A program made the translations under genes and the position numbers. From contig JAPXFQ010000256.1 in NCBI GenBank assembly GCA_028564705.1, positions 310,001 to 374,000 of the forward strand: a DNA stretch of 64,000 nt. Direction: 5' to 3'. Numbering within the stretch: position 1 is the first letter of the stretch; the number at the start of each line of letters is the position of its first letter. The notes beneath the pieces were generated by a model. The model saw nothing but the letters and a program-made list of their open reading frames with translations, searched no databases and was not told where the DNA came from. The stretch is from Apricaphanius iberus. Its lineage: Eukaryota; Chordata; Actinopteri; Cyprinodontiformes; Aphaniidae. Shown here piece after piece: positions 53,012 to 63,178 of the stretch.

Positions 53012-55742
53012 ATGGAGAACTCCAGCGCACGGGCAGCTGCCATTACGGACTTCATCTCGTACTATTTGGAGCAAACTGTGGATTCCTGGAAACAAAGCGA
53101 GACAGGTGGATTTTTTGTGACTAGTCGTGCCATGTTCCTAGAAGGCAGCGCACTCAGGACTGATGCTGGGGTTGGACTTATGACCGCTCCCCAGCCGGAA
53201 ACACCCCACCTGGTGCCTGCCTTCTGGGACTCCCCGCTCAGCCACGGCATCAACGTGATCGTCGGACTGGTCCTTTGCTTCACCATGCTGGGCCTGGGCT
53301 GCACCGTAGAGGTGAGCCAGCTCGGGGAACATATCCGTAGACCCATTGGGGTGTTGCTGGCTCTGGTGTGTCAGTTTGTCATCATGCCCCTGGTGGCTTT
53401 CCTTCTGGCTTTAGCTTTCTCTCTGGATGATGTCGCAGCGATGGCGGTTCTCCTCTGTGGCTGCTGTCCGGGTGGGAACTTATCAAACATCATGTCTCTG
53501 CTGGTGCACGGAGAGATGAATCTCAGGTAGATCCGATGTCCTCCAGAGTTCACCGCGCGCCACAGAACGCATCGTTCTCACATTTACGCTCAGAATAAGA
53601 GAAAAATAAATAACTAACTAAATAATAAAGTCGATTTTGCATGTCTGCAATCTAAACCTGCACACATGTCCTCTGCTCTCCCCAGCATCATCATGACCAT
53701 CTCCTCCACCCTGCTGGCGCTGGTCCTGATGCCCCTCTGTCTCTGGATCTACAGTCGGGCCTGGATTAACACCCCTGTGGTCAACCTGCTGCCCTTCGGG
53801 GCCATCATCCTGACCCTCTGCAGCACTCTCATCCCAATTGGTTTGGGTGTCATGCTGAGATACCGCCACACACGAGTGGCCGATGTTGTTTTAAAGGTAA
53901 TGTCGGTTCCGTTTCTTGTCTTTGAATTAGATTTGGTTTAGTCACAATTTAAATAACAGTTTTATTGTGGCCACTTTTGTTGGCGCAAAAGACGCACTGC
54001 GTAAATTTTCATCACTTTTCAATAGAAGTTGGAATGGGTGGAGTGAGGGGAAAGTGACATCAGAGTCAGGGACAGCTCCTCCCTATCGTTACTGGTAAAA
54101 GCATCAGATAAAGGAAGGATGCATCTTTATGAGGCTGGTCAACAGAAACACTGAAGCAGCTCAGCTGACTGGAGGTCCTCACCAAATGTCACCATCCAGA
54201 AGACGGAAAGCTCAAAATTACAACACAAACACCACTTTATAAAAGTAACCTTCACCCACTGAACGTTACAACCACAAACTTAATTACATATTATAGGTAA
54301 TTTACGTAACAGACGAGCATAAAGCCTTGTATACCAGCAAAACTGACAATATAACATTACAATTATAAAATTTTCTACATTTTTTTTAGAAATAACTAAA
54401 AATCCATTTAATTATAAAAAAGTTTTTATCTAAACCTTGCCATGTGTTAGAATGGCCTAGTCAAAGCCCCGACCTAAATCAATTTGAGGTTTAGATGAAT
54501 GTCAAAACAAACTCCTTATCAAATCTAATTAAGCACAAGAAGCCAAATGGCGCTTACTACGTGCGCAAAACTGGTAGATTATTATCCATAAAACATGGGA
54601 GTTATATTTTCAGCAAATGAGAAAAACATGGCTCTAGAAAGTATTGACCATGACAGGTCAAAAAACAACAAAGATCACCACACTTTTATTTTTTTCCCTG
54701 TATAAACACTTTGAAAAAGAAAAATGTACAATTTGCCTTTCACGTATTTTTAGGGGCGCACCGATCCGACTTTTTCAGTCTTGATAACGATACCGATGCC
54801 TGGGCTTTTTGTATCTGTCGATACCGATCCGATACTATTGCTGAATTGATCAACTTTACCATCCAACTTATAACAATTTCTTAATAAGACTAAAGGCACC
54901 AGACTTTACCAACTAAACATATTTAAGACAAATTAACAGATGTAAAATATTAAATTACCATAAAACTAAAATTTAAAGTGAAACTTTATTTACATTAGAT
55001 GGTATCGGGCCGATACCAGTATCGGTACATCCCTACCAACTATTCATCAGATTAAGTTGGTCTATCACATAAAACTTTCATGAAACACACAGTGGATTGT
55101 GGCTGCATGTAATCAAAAGTAAAAGAAGTAAAAAAAACTCTTATTGAACGTGTCTTGGGGGAGAAAAAAAGGTTGAGTCTGTTCTCCAGCTGGAAGTCCT
55201 TCTGATCCTGTGTCTTTCAGGCATCCCTCTGGTCTCTGCTGGTCACCCTGGTGATGCTGTTCATCCTGACAGGAGTCATGCTGGGGCCGGAGCTGCTCGC
55301 CACCATCCCGCCCTCCGTCTACGTGGTGGCCGTCCTGATGCCGATGTGCGGGTACGCCGCAGGTTACGGCCTGGCCGTGCTGTTCGACCTGCCCCCCAAC
55401 AGCCGCAGAGCCGTATCCATGGAGACGGGCTGTCAGAACGTGCAGCTGTGCACGGCCATCCTGAAGCTGGCCTTCCCTCCTCAGCTGATGGGCGGGATGT
55501 ACATGTTCCCTCTGCTGTACGCGCTCTTCCAGGCGGCCGAGGCCGGCGTTTTCATCCTGGCTTACAGGCTGTACAGGAAGGAGGTCCTGCGTAAAGCGGA
55601 TCTCATGATGGACGGCGATGACTCGGACATAACCTATCAAAGGTTCCGCGATGAGGACTTTGAGCCAATAACTTACGGGGCTGTGAGTGACCCAAACACA
55701 ATCATGCTGGAGCCCTGTCCTCCCGATCCCACTCCTGTTTAA
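53012..55742 (+). CDS. slc10a4: Sodium/bile acid cotransporter family member 4, complete in 3 exons
   Basis: SLC10A4 is an orphan multipass member of the SLC10 family, known mainly from synaptic vesicles of cholinergic and monoaminergic neurons; its substrate is unsettled. Exons 53012-53526, 53686-53896 and 55221-55742 are GT-AG, phases fit, 415 residues (human 437). The extracellular N-terminus is about 70 residues and unlike the human one. Then come the family blocks FWDSPLSHGINV, MLGLGCTVEVSQLGEH, LLCGCCPGGNLSNIMSLL, IIMTISSTLLALVLMPLCLW, LCSTLIPIGLGV, MLGPELLA, ETGCQNVQLCTAILKLAFPP and MYMFPLLYALFQAAEAG, with about eight hydrophobic segments. The CCPGG and ETGxQN-type blocks mark the substrate/ion site region. 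An acidic cytosolic tail follows (DGDDSDITYQRF). The next gene is ZAR1, as in human. Confidence 0.95.
54440..54500 (+). pseudogene. Tc1-like transposase-tail relic
   Basis: The translation EWPSQSPDLNQFE matches the conserved tail around the last catalytic residue of Tc1-type transposases. Flanking sequence is too degenerate to define ends. It lies in SLC10A4 intron 2. Confidence 0.5.
54751..55035. mobile_element. hAT-like MITE (TAGGGATGCA family), 285 bp
   Basis: It begins TAGGGGCGCACCGATCCGAC and ends GATACCAGTATCGGTACATCCCTA-like sequence, with inverted ends. It sits in SLC10A4 intron 2 about 185 bases before exon 3. Confidence 0.75.
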
Positions 55743-56188
55743 GGTGTTAACAGAACCACGTTTCTTTGCTGCTGCTGCTACAGCAGATGAGAACATTTGT
55801 CACTTAGGCTATAGGAGGGAAAAAAAGGGGAAACAAACAGGGAAATGAATTTTTAACGTGTGTAGCTGAACATAAGGGTGCTTTCTTTCATAAGCTTAAT
55901 TCATTGAGCTTAATCACTGTTGCCTTTTAAAATGAAAAAAACACTGCTGTGAACTGTGTGGTAAAAAAAGAAAAAAAAAACATAATTTTCAAAGATTTAT
56001 GATCATGTGTGCGTTTTGGGAAATATTATTTAGAGAAGGGAAAAAACATTAAAACGATAAATGTGCGAACAAGCCTGTGCCAAGCTGACCAAACTGTATC
56101 TGTACATCGCTATATAGACTAATTAAAAACCTGTATGCAGTCTGCCGGCTAGTTACGTTTCCTGTTTTATTTTTGAGCCGAACCCCGA
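55743..56188. other. SLC10A4 3-prime UTR and ZAR1 upstream region
   Basis: Less than 0.5 kb separates the SLC10A4 stop from the ZAR1 promoter elements. ATTAAA near 56047 is a possible SLC10A4 polyadenylation signal; no AATAAA is seen before it. A-rich tracts lie near 55960-55980. Confidence 0.45.
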
Positions 56189-56245
56189 CACCTGAACTCA
56201 ATCAGGCCTGATGGAGCGCTGCTGCTGTCCAGTCTATTTAAATAG
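56189..56245 (+). promoter_or_regulatory. Candidate ZAR1 core promoter: E-box and TATA-like box
   Basis: CACCTG (56189-56194) is an E-box; oocyte genes, ZAR1 among them, are known to depend on E-box factors. CTATTTAAATAG (about 56234-56245) is a palindromic TATA-like box about 45 bases before the conserved start codon. If it is used, transcription starts near 56265 and the 5-prime UTR is about 20 bases. This is an inference from position. Confidence 0.4.
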
Positions 56246-56285
56246 TTACAACAACGCAGGGCGGTCTGGTAGAGCAAAGAACAAA

Positions 56286-57837
56286 ATGGCAACATATGGC
56301 GAAGAGCCAGTCGACAGATATTTCTACTCATCGTACAACCCTTATATGGGCAGGTACACCCGGCCCAGAGACGGGAGCTGGAAGTATAAAGGTTATTTCT
56401 CCCACTATGGAGATACCTCTGAAGCGTTCAACAACCACCAGCGCGCCCAGCTGAAATCCATCTTGTCCCAAATTAACCCCAAACTGACCCCGAGGCTCAG
56501 GAAGGCCAACACCAAGGATGTGGCGGTGCAGGTAAACCCGAAGAAGGAGGTCTCGGTGCAGTGCTCCATCGGCCCGCGGACCCTGCAGGCCATGAAGCGG
56601 GACGTCCAGCGCAGGAGGAGGCAGGAGCCCGCCACGCCCAGCAGCCCGAAGGCGGCAGGTGGCGTGCGTTACCCCCGAACCCTGGCCGTGTACTCTCCCA
56701 TAGCTTACCGGAGCGTCACGTCATTCCTAGTGGACGAGAACAACAACAGCAAAGATGCGTCCTCTGAAGCGACGACGACCGTAGAGCCCCACGGTGACCC
56801 TGGAGACGGCACCGAGGCGGAGGAGGAGGAGGAAGACGGTAAAGCTGGAGGAGAGGACGGGAAGAGCGCAAAGACTCCGGAAGGAAACCAGAAGGTGAAG
56901 CAACAGGAGAAGAGTGACCTCGCGCCGTCAGTCGGGGAGGAATCAAAGGGCAAAGCCCGCGTGCGCTTCCAGGTGAGTCAAGGGGCGCGAGGCAGCTTGA
57001 ATGGAAAGCTGGAAGGAAATTGAATTGTTTGTTCAAATACCCGTTCATCTAGACTCTGCACTGTTAATTTGTCATTAATTTAAAACTTCAAAGAAATCTT
57101 CCTACTGATTAAATGTTTTATAATTACTATTTTAATTACTATGTAAGACTATCGATGACTTTTGGTGTCTAAATTGAAAACTAACCTGGCAAACTGCAGA
57201 AAGCCTTAGCATCTGATTGCTCCATGTTTAACAAAAAATATTAGTTTTAAATCGCTGATAACTTCTCATATGCACAGATCAGTTGAGTCTATAGTAACTG
57301 GGGTCTAATTTGCCTAGTTCCTGGAACAGAAGTACGGATATTATCACTGCAGAGAATGCAATCTGCGATGGGAGAGTGCTTACGTGTGGTGCGTTCAGGG
57401 CACCAGCAAGGTGAGTAAATTGCCAAGAAATCAGTTATTGGAAAATCCCAACAATGAATGAATGGATAAAAGCGTGGTGTTTAAATCGCTGCTAGTCTTA
57501 AGGAGGAACTTGTATACAGTAGTGACCCTGATCTTTTTTGTTTTTTCTAGGTCTACTTCAAACAGTTCTGTAGGAAATGCATGAAGGGCTTCAACCCATA
57601 CCGTGTGGAAGACATAACATGCCACGTAAGATACCTGTTTAACTTTAGGGTTTGGCTATTTTTTTTTTTGTCTAACTTGCTTTGGTTCCCCAGACCTGCA
57701 ACAAGGCCCGCTGCTCCTGTGCCCTGACGCAGCGGCACGTTGATCCTAAGCGACCCCACAGGCAGGACTTGTGTGGCAGATGCAAAGGCAAGCGGCTCTC
57801 CTGTGACAGCACATTCAGTTTCAAATACATCATCTGA
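56286..57837 (+). CDS. zar1: Zygote arrest protein 1, complete in 4 exons
   Basis: ZAR1 is an oocyte protein that binds maternal mRNAs, represses their translation and is needed for the egg-to-embryo transition. Exons 56286-56972, 57318-57410, 57551-57625, 57694-57837; GT-AG, phases fit, 332 residues. The N-terminus MATYGEEPVDRYFYSSYNPY and LKSILSQINPKLTPRLRKAN are family hallmarks. A Glu/Lys-rich, poorly conserved middle follows. The C-terminal zinc-binding domain contains CREC, CRKC, CHTC, CSC and CGRC pairs and ends FSFKYII. This domain binds RNA. The frame is open 25 codons upstream to an ATG at 56211, but the conserved start and a TATA-like box between the two favour 56286. The tail-to-tail FRYL neighbour is conserved. 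Confidence 0.95.
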
Positions 57838-57995
57838 GACTCCGCTGGACTAAAACCTCAACACACCTGCACGTGCCTCTGCTGGCAGGCTTGGGCTCAA
57901 AGCGGCCTCTCGAATGCAATGCACAGATTTTGATGTTTGAAAACTTTATTTTTTCATGTGTTTTGTTGATCCTGTAAGCAGATGTCTTGCAGTAT

Positions 57996-58001
57996 AATAA
58001 A
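57996..58001 (+). terminator. ZAR1 polyadenylation signal
   Basis: AATAAA 158 bases after the ZAR1 stop, followed by a T-rich stretch at 58030. It faces the putative FRYL signal at 58033-58038 on the other strand. Confidence 0.7.
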
Positions 58002-58032
58002 ACTGCTACCTTGCATTCTGGAGTTCTCAGTT

Positions 58033-58038
58033 TTTATT
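58033..58038 (-). terminator. Candidate FRYL polyadenylation signal
   Basis: AATAAA on the minus strand. It would give FRYL a 3-prime UTR of about 1.2 kb and cleavage at about 58010-58020, abutting or overlapping the ZAR1 end. Nothing coding is seen in 58040-59215. Confidence 0.4.
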
Positions 58039-59215
58039 TTTGCATTAAGTGGTCTTATCATTGGTCAGCAGCAGGTTAGGAAAGTGCTCCAGGAAGATGA
58101 TTAAAGGAGTATCCAGAGAAGGCCGGTATATGGAGGAAAACGCATTTAAATATTTCAAAACATGTTCTAAAATATACCAGATGAGGAATGAGTTGAACTA
58201 ATATGGAAAGATGAACAGATGTAAAGCCAAAGCACAACCTTTGGAGAACAAATACATATTGATGCAGCAGGAAAGGAGCGAAATTTGACCTCAAAGATTG
58301 CTGCCCCAATGGAAAAGTTCAAACAAACCTCAACTTCCTCATGTTAGCTTTATACATACATCCAATTTTGGATGAACAGTGCATTACACAATTACAAGGG
58401 AGCAAGGATACTGGTTTTACACTATACACTTTCTAAAATATATACAGAATACAATAAGTTATAAGCTTGAGCGAGTCATCTGCACTTGTGTGCAATTAAA
58501 TGCATTTATCTATTAGAATCTCCCAATATATATCGCACAGCAGAGTCTAAAGGCATCTACATATTTGGTTAGAGTGAGTTTTGCGTCAAGACCTGCTGAG
58601 GGGGACTCATCTCTTGCAGCAAACATTTGTCTTTATACACTCCCTGAAGGCAGGGGCTGTCCCCACAGGTTCCCATGTTAAATACCCTAACATTTACAAC
58701 CTAGGATGTTTAGCTCTAATAAAAAATACATTTCTCCAAAAAAATATTCTTGCAGTGCTTCTCTCTTCCAAGCATGCACTTGAAAATTCTTATAAACAAG
58801 ATTCTGAGTTTTGCTTATGAGTTGTTGATGGTGTGTTCTTTCCATGGACCGCCGTGCACACTTCGACTCCCAGAGCTGAGGAAGCCACCGTGCCGTGGGC
58901 TCCTCCTGGTCGGATTAGGCGACACAAAAAAAAAAAAAGTAAAATCGAAGCAGAAGCTATCAGACTCCATTCTTCAGACACACCATCATGTGACTTATTG
59001 CAACAGAATTTTGCAAGTTTGGGTAGCCTGGAGAAAAGCTATGAGCTTTAAGCATTCATACAGGCAATGTTAATGCATCAACAGTCACAGTTTTCCCACG
59101 CATCCTTTAGCCCTTTGTGTGTGGAGTCTCTGTCTTGTCCTGTACCCTCCTCCCTCGAAAGCGGATGTGAGGCATGTGTAAAACGGGGAGGGGTCTGATT
59201 CTGGTCCCGTCCGCC

Positions 59216-60668
59216 TTAAAGTCCAGTGCTGAATTTGGTGGTGTGAAGCTGGCACGCCTGGGCCTGACTCAGAGCCTCGCGGATCTGCAGGTTGAGCTCC
59301 ATGAGGCGGGTGCTCGCCTGAGACAGGTCCCGGCTGGGCCCCACCACCGCCAGGCAGCCCGTGTGGCCCAGCGTTTGATGGCGGAAGTAGATGTGCAGGA
59401 GCGTCTGAACTGCGTTGTCCTTCTCGCTCCCGAAGATGTCGTTAGGCCACAAAGACCTGATGATAACGGAAAAAGGGACTAATTACATAAACGTCGGGAA
59501 ATCATAAAGAATATTTCTAAGCTTCTTCAAAACCTTTAGGAAATGGTTTTGTTTTGTTTTAAGTACAATCAGAACAGCTCTTAACTTCATTTTACAGAGA
59601 CAGTGTTCCTACATCAGTTCTTCTGTTCTTTTCTGTGGCAGATGGCCACCAGGTTCTGGTTCTGCTGGACATTTCTTACGCATAAAGGGGATTTCTTCCT
59701 CCCCACTGTCACTACATGCTCTCAGGAGGAGTAAATGCAAAAAATCAACGACTTGATACAATCTGCTGGGTTTCCTTAGATAGAAAACATTTAAACTGAT
59801 TATAAATATACGCATGATTGAACTGAGATGACATGAATCGGCACTATATCAATAAACTGAATGGATTAATTGAATGGAAAAAAAATCAAGAGCAAAGTTA
59901 CTAAAGCTGTAGCAAAAAAAGTTTAAATTAAGATAGATTTATTGGACTGAAAAAAAGGGTGGCATGCAGTTTTATTTTTGCCCACTTCACTCTGCTACGT
60001 CTATAAAACAATTCGGATTCCATGCAAGACAAAAAAAAAAAGATATAAAAATTACAGTTCGTCTCCCTTCAATCTGATTGAGCTTGATTTTTACCCAAAA
60101 TTTTAGTCTCTGGTGGTGCAGAAATACCACAAAAACCTGCAGCACAAAATATTAACTCAGGTTTGGGCTCAAAATAAAGAACCAAAACCCTTTTTTTAAT
60201 TATTATTCTTAAAAAGACACATTAAAAACTCAGTATCGCTACTTTGGTTTGGTCGATCACATAAGATTCTACTGACATACACTGAAACTTGTAGTAACAT
60301 ACACAACTTTAAGGGGGTATGAATCTTCTTTCAATGCACTGCAGCAGTACTAAATCGTAATAAACCAGAAAAACAGGGGTGAAGAAATCTGCCAAATATG
60401 TTGTCTTAACTGATAAACTTCTATAAGCAGAAACAAAGGTTCAATTTCTGTCAGGGCTGCTTCGTTTATCTTACCTAAAGATTTTGACCTGTGTGAGAGC
60501 AGAGCCGAAGTCTCTGGCTCTCAGCGTTTCAATCAGTGACTGGATTGCCGTCTCGGTGTTGGTCTGGGCATTGTCTGACATGCACACATCCTCCTGGTTA
60601 TCATTTCCTGTTTCTGCCTCCATCAGGCAGCTCTCCAGGATAGTCAGCTCCTCAGACATGTTGGTCAC
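59216..60668 (-). CDS. fryl: FRY-like protein, last two coding exons
   Basis: FRYL is a very large (about 3000 residues) Furry-family scaffold linked to NDR kinase signalling, cell polarity and transcription. Only its C-terminus is here: exon 60475-60668 and terminal exon 59216-59456, joined by a GT-AG intron of about 1 kb with matching phase. Visible parts are VTNMSEELTILESCLMEAE and SLIETLRARDFGSALTQVKI, then SLWPNDIFGSEKDNAVQTLL, HIYFRHQTLGHTG and LMELNLQIREALSQAQACQL, close to the C-terminus of human FRYL. The acceptor of the first of these exons (AG at 60669-60670) lies close to a 33-base C run on the transcribed sense. The remaining exons lie beyond 64000. The name rests on sequence and on synteny with ZAR1. 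Confidence 0.9.
60230..60350. repeat. Dispersed DNA-repeat end
   Basis: GGTCGATCACATAAGATTCT and AAGGGGGTATGAATCTTC resemble the end of a common fish DNA repeat. Similar words occur at 13150-13220, 18820, 29980 and 55050. It lies in the last FRYL intron. Confidence 0.4.
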
Positions 60669-60682
60669 CTTGGAAACAGACA

Positions 60683-60715
<33 letters not shown>
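60683..60715. repeat. G33 homopolymer (C33 on the FRYL strand)
   Basis: 33 consecutive G on the plus strand. On the FRYL strand it is a C run ending 12 bases before the acceptor AG, that is, in the position of the polypyrimidine tract. Confidence 0.9.
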
Positions 60716-60716
<1 letters not shown>

Positions 60717-61524
60717 GGAGAAATAAAACATCACTTATTGTTGCATCAGAGCACTAAAAACTGCATGTAGACATGTGGGACATGAAGCAGGGAGGTCGGC
60801 TAAAGAAACCTGAAGCCCAGATTACGTAGCCCCCACCCCCATCAATCGGTAACGGCGGTGATCTAATTTCACCAAGTACCATAATCTGAGTGGGATTTCA
60901 TGGTAATTTGGGTGAAGTACGGATGAACTGCGATACAGATGTGGTAGCGATCATTTATGCAGCCTGAGCTCAAATTGCACTGCAAATGTTGCAGGAAGCT
61001 GATTTCAGATCGTTGTAACATGGTGTCAAGTTTTGAATTGGAGAAAGAAAAAACCAAACAAGGATCTATGGAAAGCAGAACTAGATTTTGTTTAGGTTTC
61101 TTTATTAAAGTAAGATGAAGCCTACAGGCAAAGTCATTTTGGCTGATATATACGGAAGTGTTCAACTCCCAGAGCTGGAAAATAAATTCAGGAAATTATG
61201 TTGTTATAACAAAATACCAAACTCATTAAAATGAGAAAGTTTCTCGTTAGAACGAGATAAAGAACTTGTACATATAAAGTAAATACAAATAACAAAATAG
61301 TAATGCAATGCCATATATTACTATTGTGTGGGAACAACAAAGTTGAGTTGTGGCCACGAGTTTATCCATTAATGCATAAATGTGAAGATGCAGCGCAAAT
61401 CAAATACACGAGAGGAAAAAAAAGTTAGTTTTTGCATAGCTCTATCAAGGGCTCATGGTAAAAAAAAAAATGTTTTGTAGTTGCTGGTAAACATTTTTTT
61501 TTTTTTTTGTGGTTGCTGGTAAAG

Positions 61525-61877
61525 CTGCACGGTGGCGCAGTGGTTAGCACTGTTGCCTTGCAGCAAGAAGGTCTTTCTGCATGGAGTTTGTTGTATGTTC
61601 ATGACAGCATGTTCTCCCTGTGCATGCGTGGGTTCCCTCCGTGTACTCCGGCTTCCTCCCACATTCCAAAAACATGACTGTCAGGTTAATTGATCACTGT
61701 AAATTGTCCTTAGGAGTGAGTGTGTGCATGGTTGTTTGTCCTGTTTGTCCTGCCCTGTGATGGACTGGCGACCTGTCCAGGGTGTACCCTGCCTCTCGCC
61801 CGTTGACAGCTGGAGATAGGCACCAGCCCCCCTGCGACCCATTAAGGATTAAGCAGTTAAGAAAATGGATGGATGGA
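61525..61877 (+). mobile_element. tRNA-derived SINE, copy 2
   Basis: The head GCACGGTGGCGCAGTGGTTA carries an A-box-like tRNA promoter; the B-box segment is missing compared with the 19.8-kb copy. Body and GGATGGATGG tail are as in copy 1. Confidence 0.85.
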
Positions 61878-62613
61878 GTTGCTGGTAAATGCAGGCAGTT
61901 ATCTCTTGTTAATTTTTCATGTAGCTGTTAATAGATCATCTTATTTGTTGCCGGTCACATGCAAGACAAAGTAAAAACCGCTGTCCATGAAGCCGATGAT
62001 AACCTATAACCTTAAAGATCCTCTGTCACAGGTTAGAGTTATCAAAATTTCATGGATAGATTCAACTTCACGTCAAGAATATCAATATTTGCCTACACAA
62101 AGCCGTTTTGTAGGCTACAGACTTAACTATTTGCAAACTGTGCAGCATTATTTGATGCAGTTAAGGAGTTCTTAGTGCCGTGCACATAGGTGTAGGCATG
62201 ATTGATGGGGCGAAGGCAAAGCTGGAGTCGGTGCCGTATTACAAGGAAATAAAAGACTTTGTGGATATTCTGTATCTGATGGCAAAGCAATATATAGAAA
62301 ACTAAAACTAATTGGAATATAAGCCATGTATGATTGAACTGAAATGACTAGTGAAGTGCACTGAGATGATGTGTAATGAATTGTTGCTATATTACTAAAC
62401 TGAATTGAAATATTCAGTAAATGGTGGTACGCAGGATGACACTGAATAAAATGCCCACGTTCCGTCCTACAAGTACACTGATAGGAGCGACTTTTTGCAA
62501 CTTGGTGTGGAGTTTATGGGGCGCAGCCATCAAATTAGGTGGAATTGCATGGCCACGGCCACTTAAAAAAAAGAATACTCTCCATCTTCTCTCTCTACGC
62601 GTCTTCAGACAAC

Positions 62614-63178
62614 TACGGAAGAGGATTAGGGCCACTGAAGAAAAAAAATCGAATTCTGACTTTATTCTCAGAATTCTGACTTTATTCTCAGAATTCTGAC
62701 TTTATTCTCAGAATTCTGACTTTATTCTCAGAATTCTGACTTTATTTTCCAAATAAACTTGCAATTCCTTTTCTGGAACAACTCCTTTTCAACAGTGTTC
62801 ACAGTTATCTTAAAGCACATTTTCTACAGTTTGTCAGCAACAAAGAAAATGAGGTTTTGGGGGAATCCGTTAAATATTTTTATGCTGTTGACTTAAATGT
62901 TCTTTTGGAGGTACTAGACAGTTCTCTTCTTCCATTAATGAAATGGCATATTCCGGGATCCCTCGGCCACGTAAAAATTCATTCATGTCTGACATGCTTC
63001 TCCAAAAAGTTAGTTGTCCTGTTCACAAATTGTAGTTAGTTCCCTAGTGTTCATCTGCATCGCAGCCAGAGGTCACTTCTGAGAATAAAGTCAGAATTCT
63101 GAGATTAAAGTCAGAATTCTGAGATTAAAGTCAGAATTCGATTTTTTTTTTCTGCAGTGGCCATAATACTCTTCCGTA
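62614..63178. mobile_element. Inner element with inverted ends and 20-bp tandem arrays
   Basis: The ends TACGGAAGAG...GGCCACTG(A/C)AG plus an A-run are inverted copies. Just inside lie arrays of a 20-bp unit (GAATTCTGACTTTATTCTCA): five units at 62651-62750 and about three in opposite orientation at 63080-63139. The arrays can pair to a long stem. No coding frame. Confidence 0.7.

Noticed and set aside
53012..53526. SLC10A4 as an intronless retrocopy
   Set aside because: Two introns with proper GT-AG sites and phases are present, and the gene lies in its conserved neighbourhood.
55113..55796. 227-codon minus-strand frame
   Set aside because: It is the antisense shadow of SLC10A4 exon 3, which has a clear family match and splice sites on the plus strand.
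60471..60734. Minus-strand frame with a run of about ten prolines in front of the FRYL exon
   Set aside because: The prolines are a reading of the C33 intron tract. The acceptor AG at 60669-60670 gives the correct phase and starts the conserved FRYL sequence.
61530..61600. Possible tRNA gene
   Set aside because: The A-box-like word belongs to a SINE head. The B box is missing and no cloverleaf forms.
62651..62750. Regular 20-bp repeats resembling a CRISPR array
   Set aside because: Units are contiguous without spacers, the array is mirrored at 63080-63139, and it sits inside a eukaryotic inverted-repeat element.
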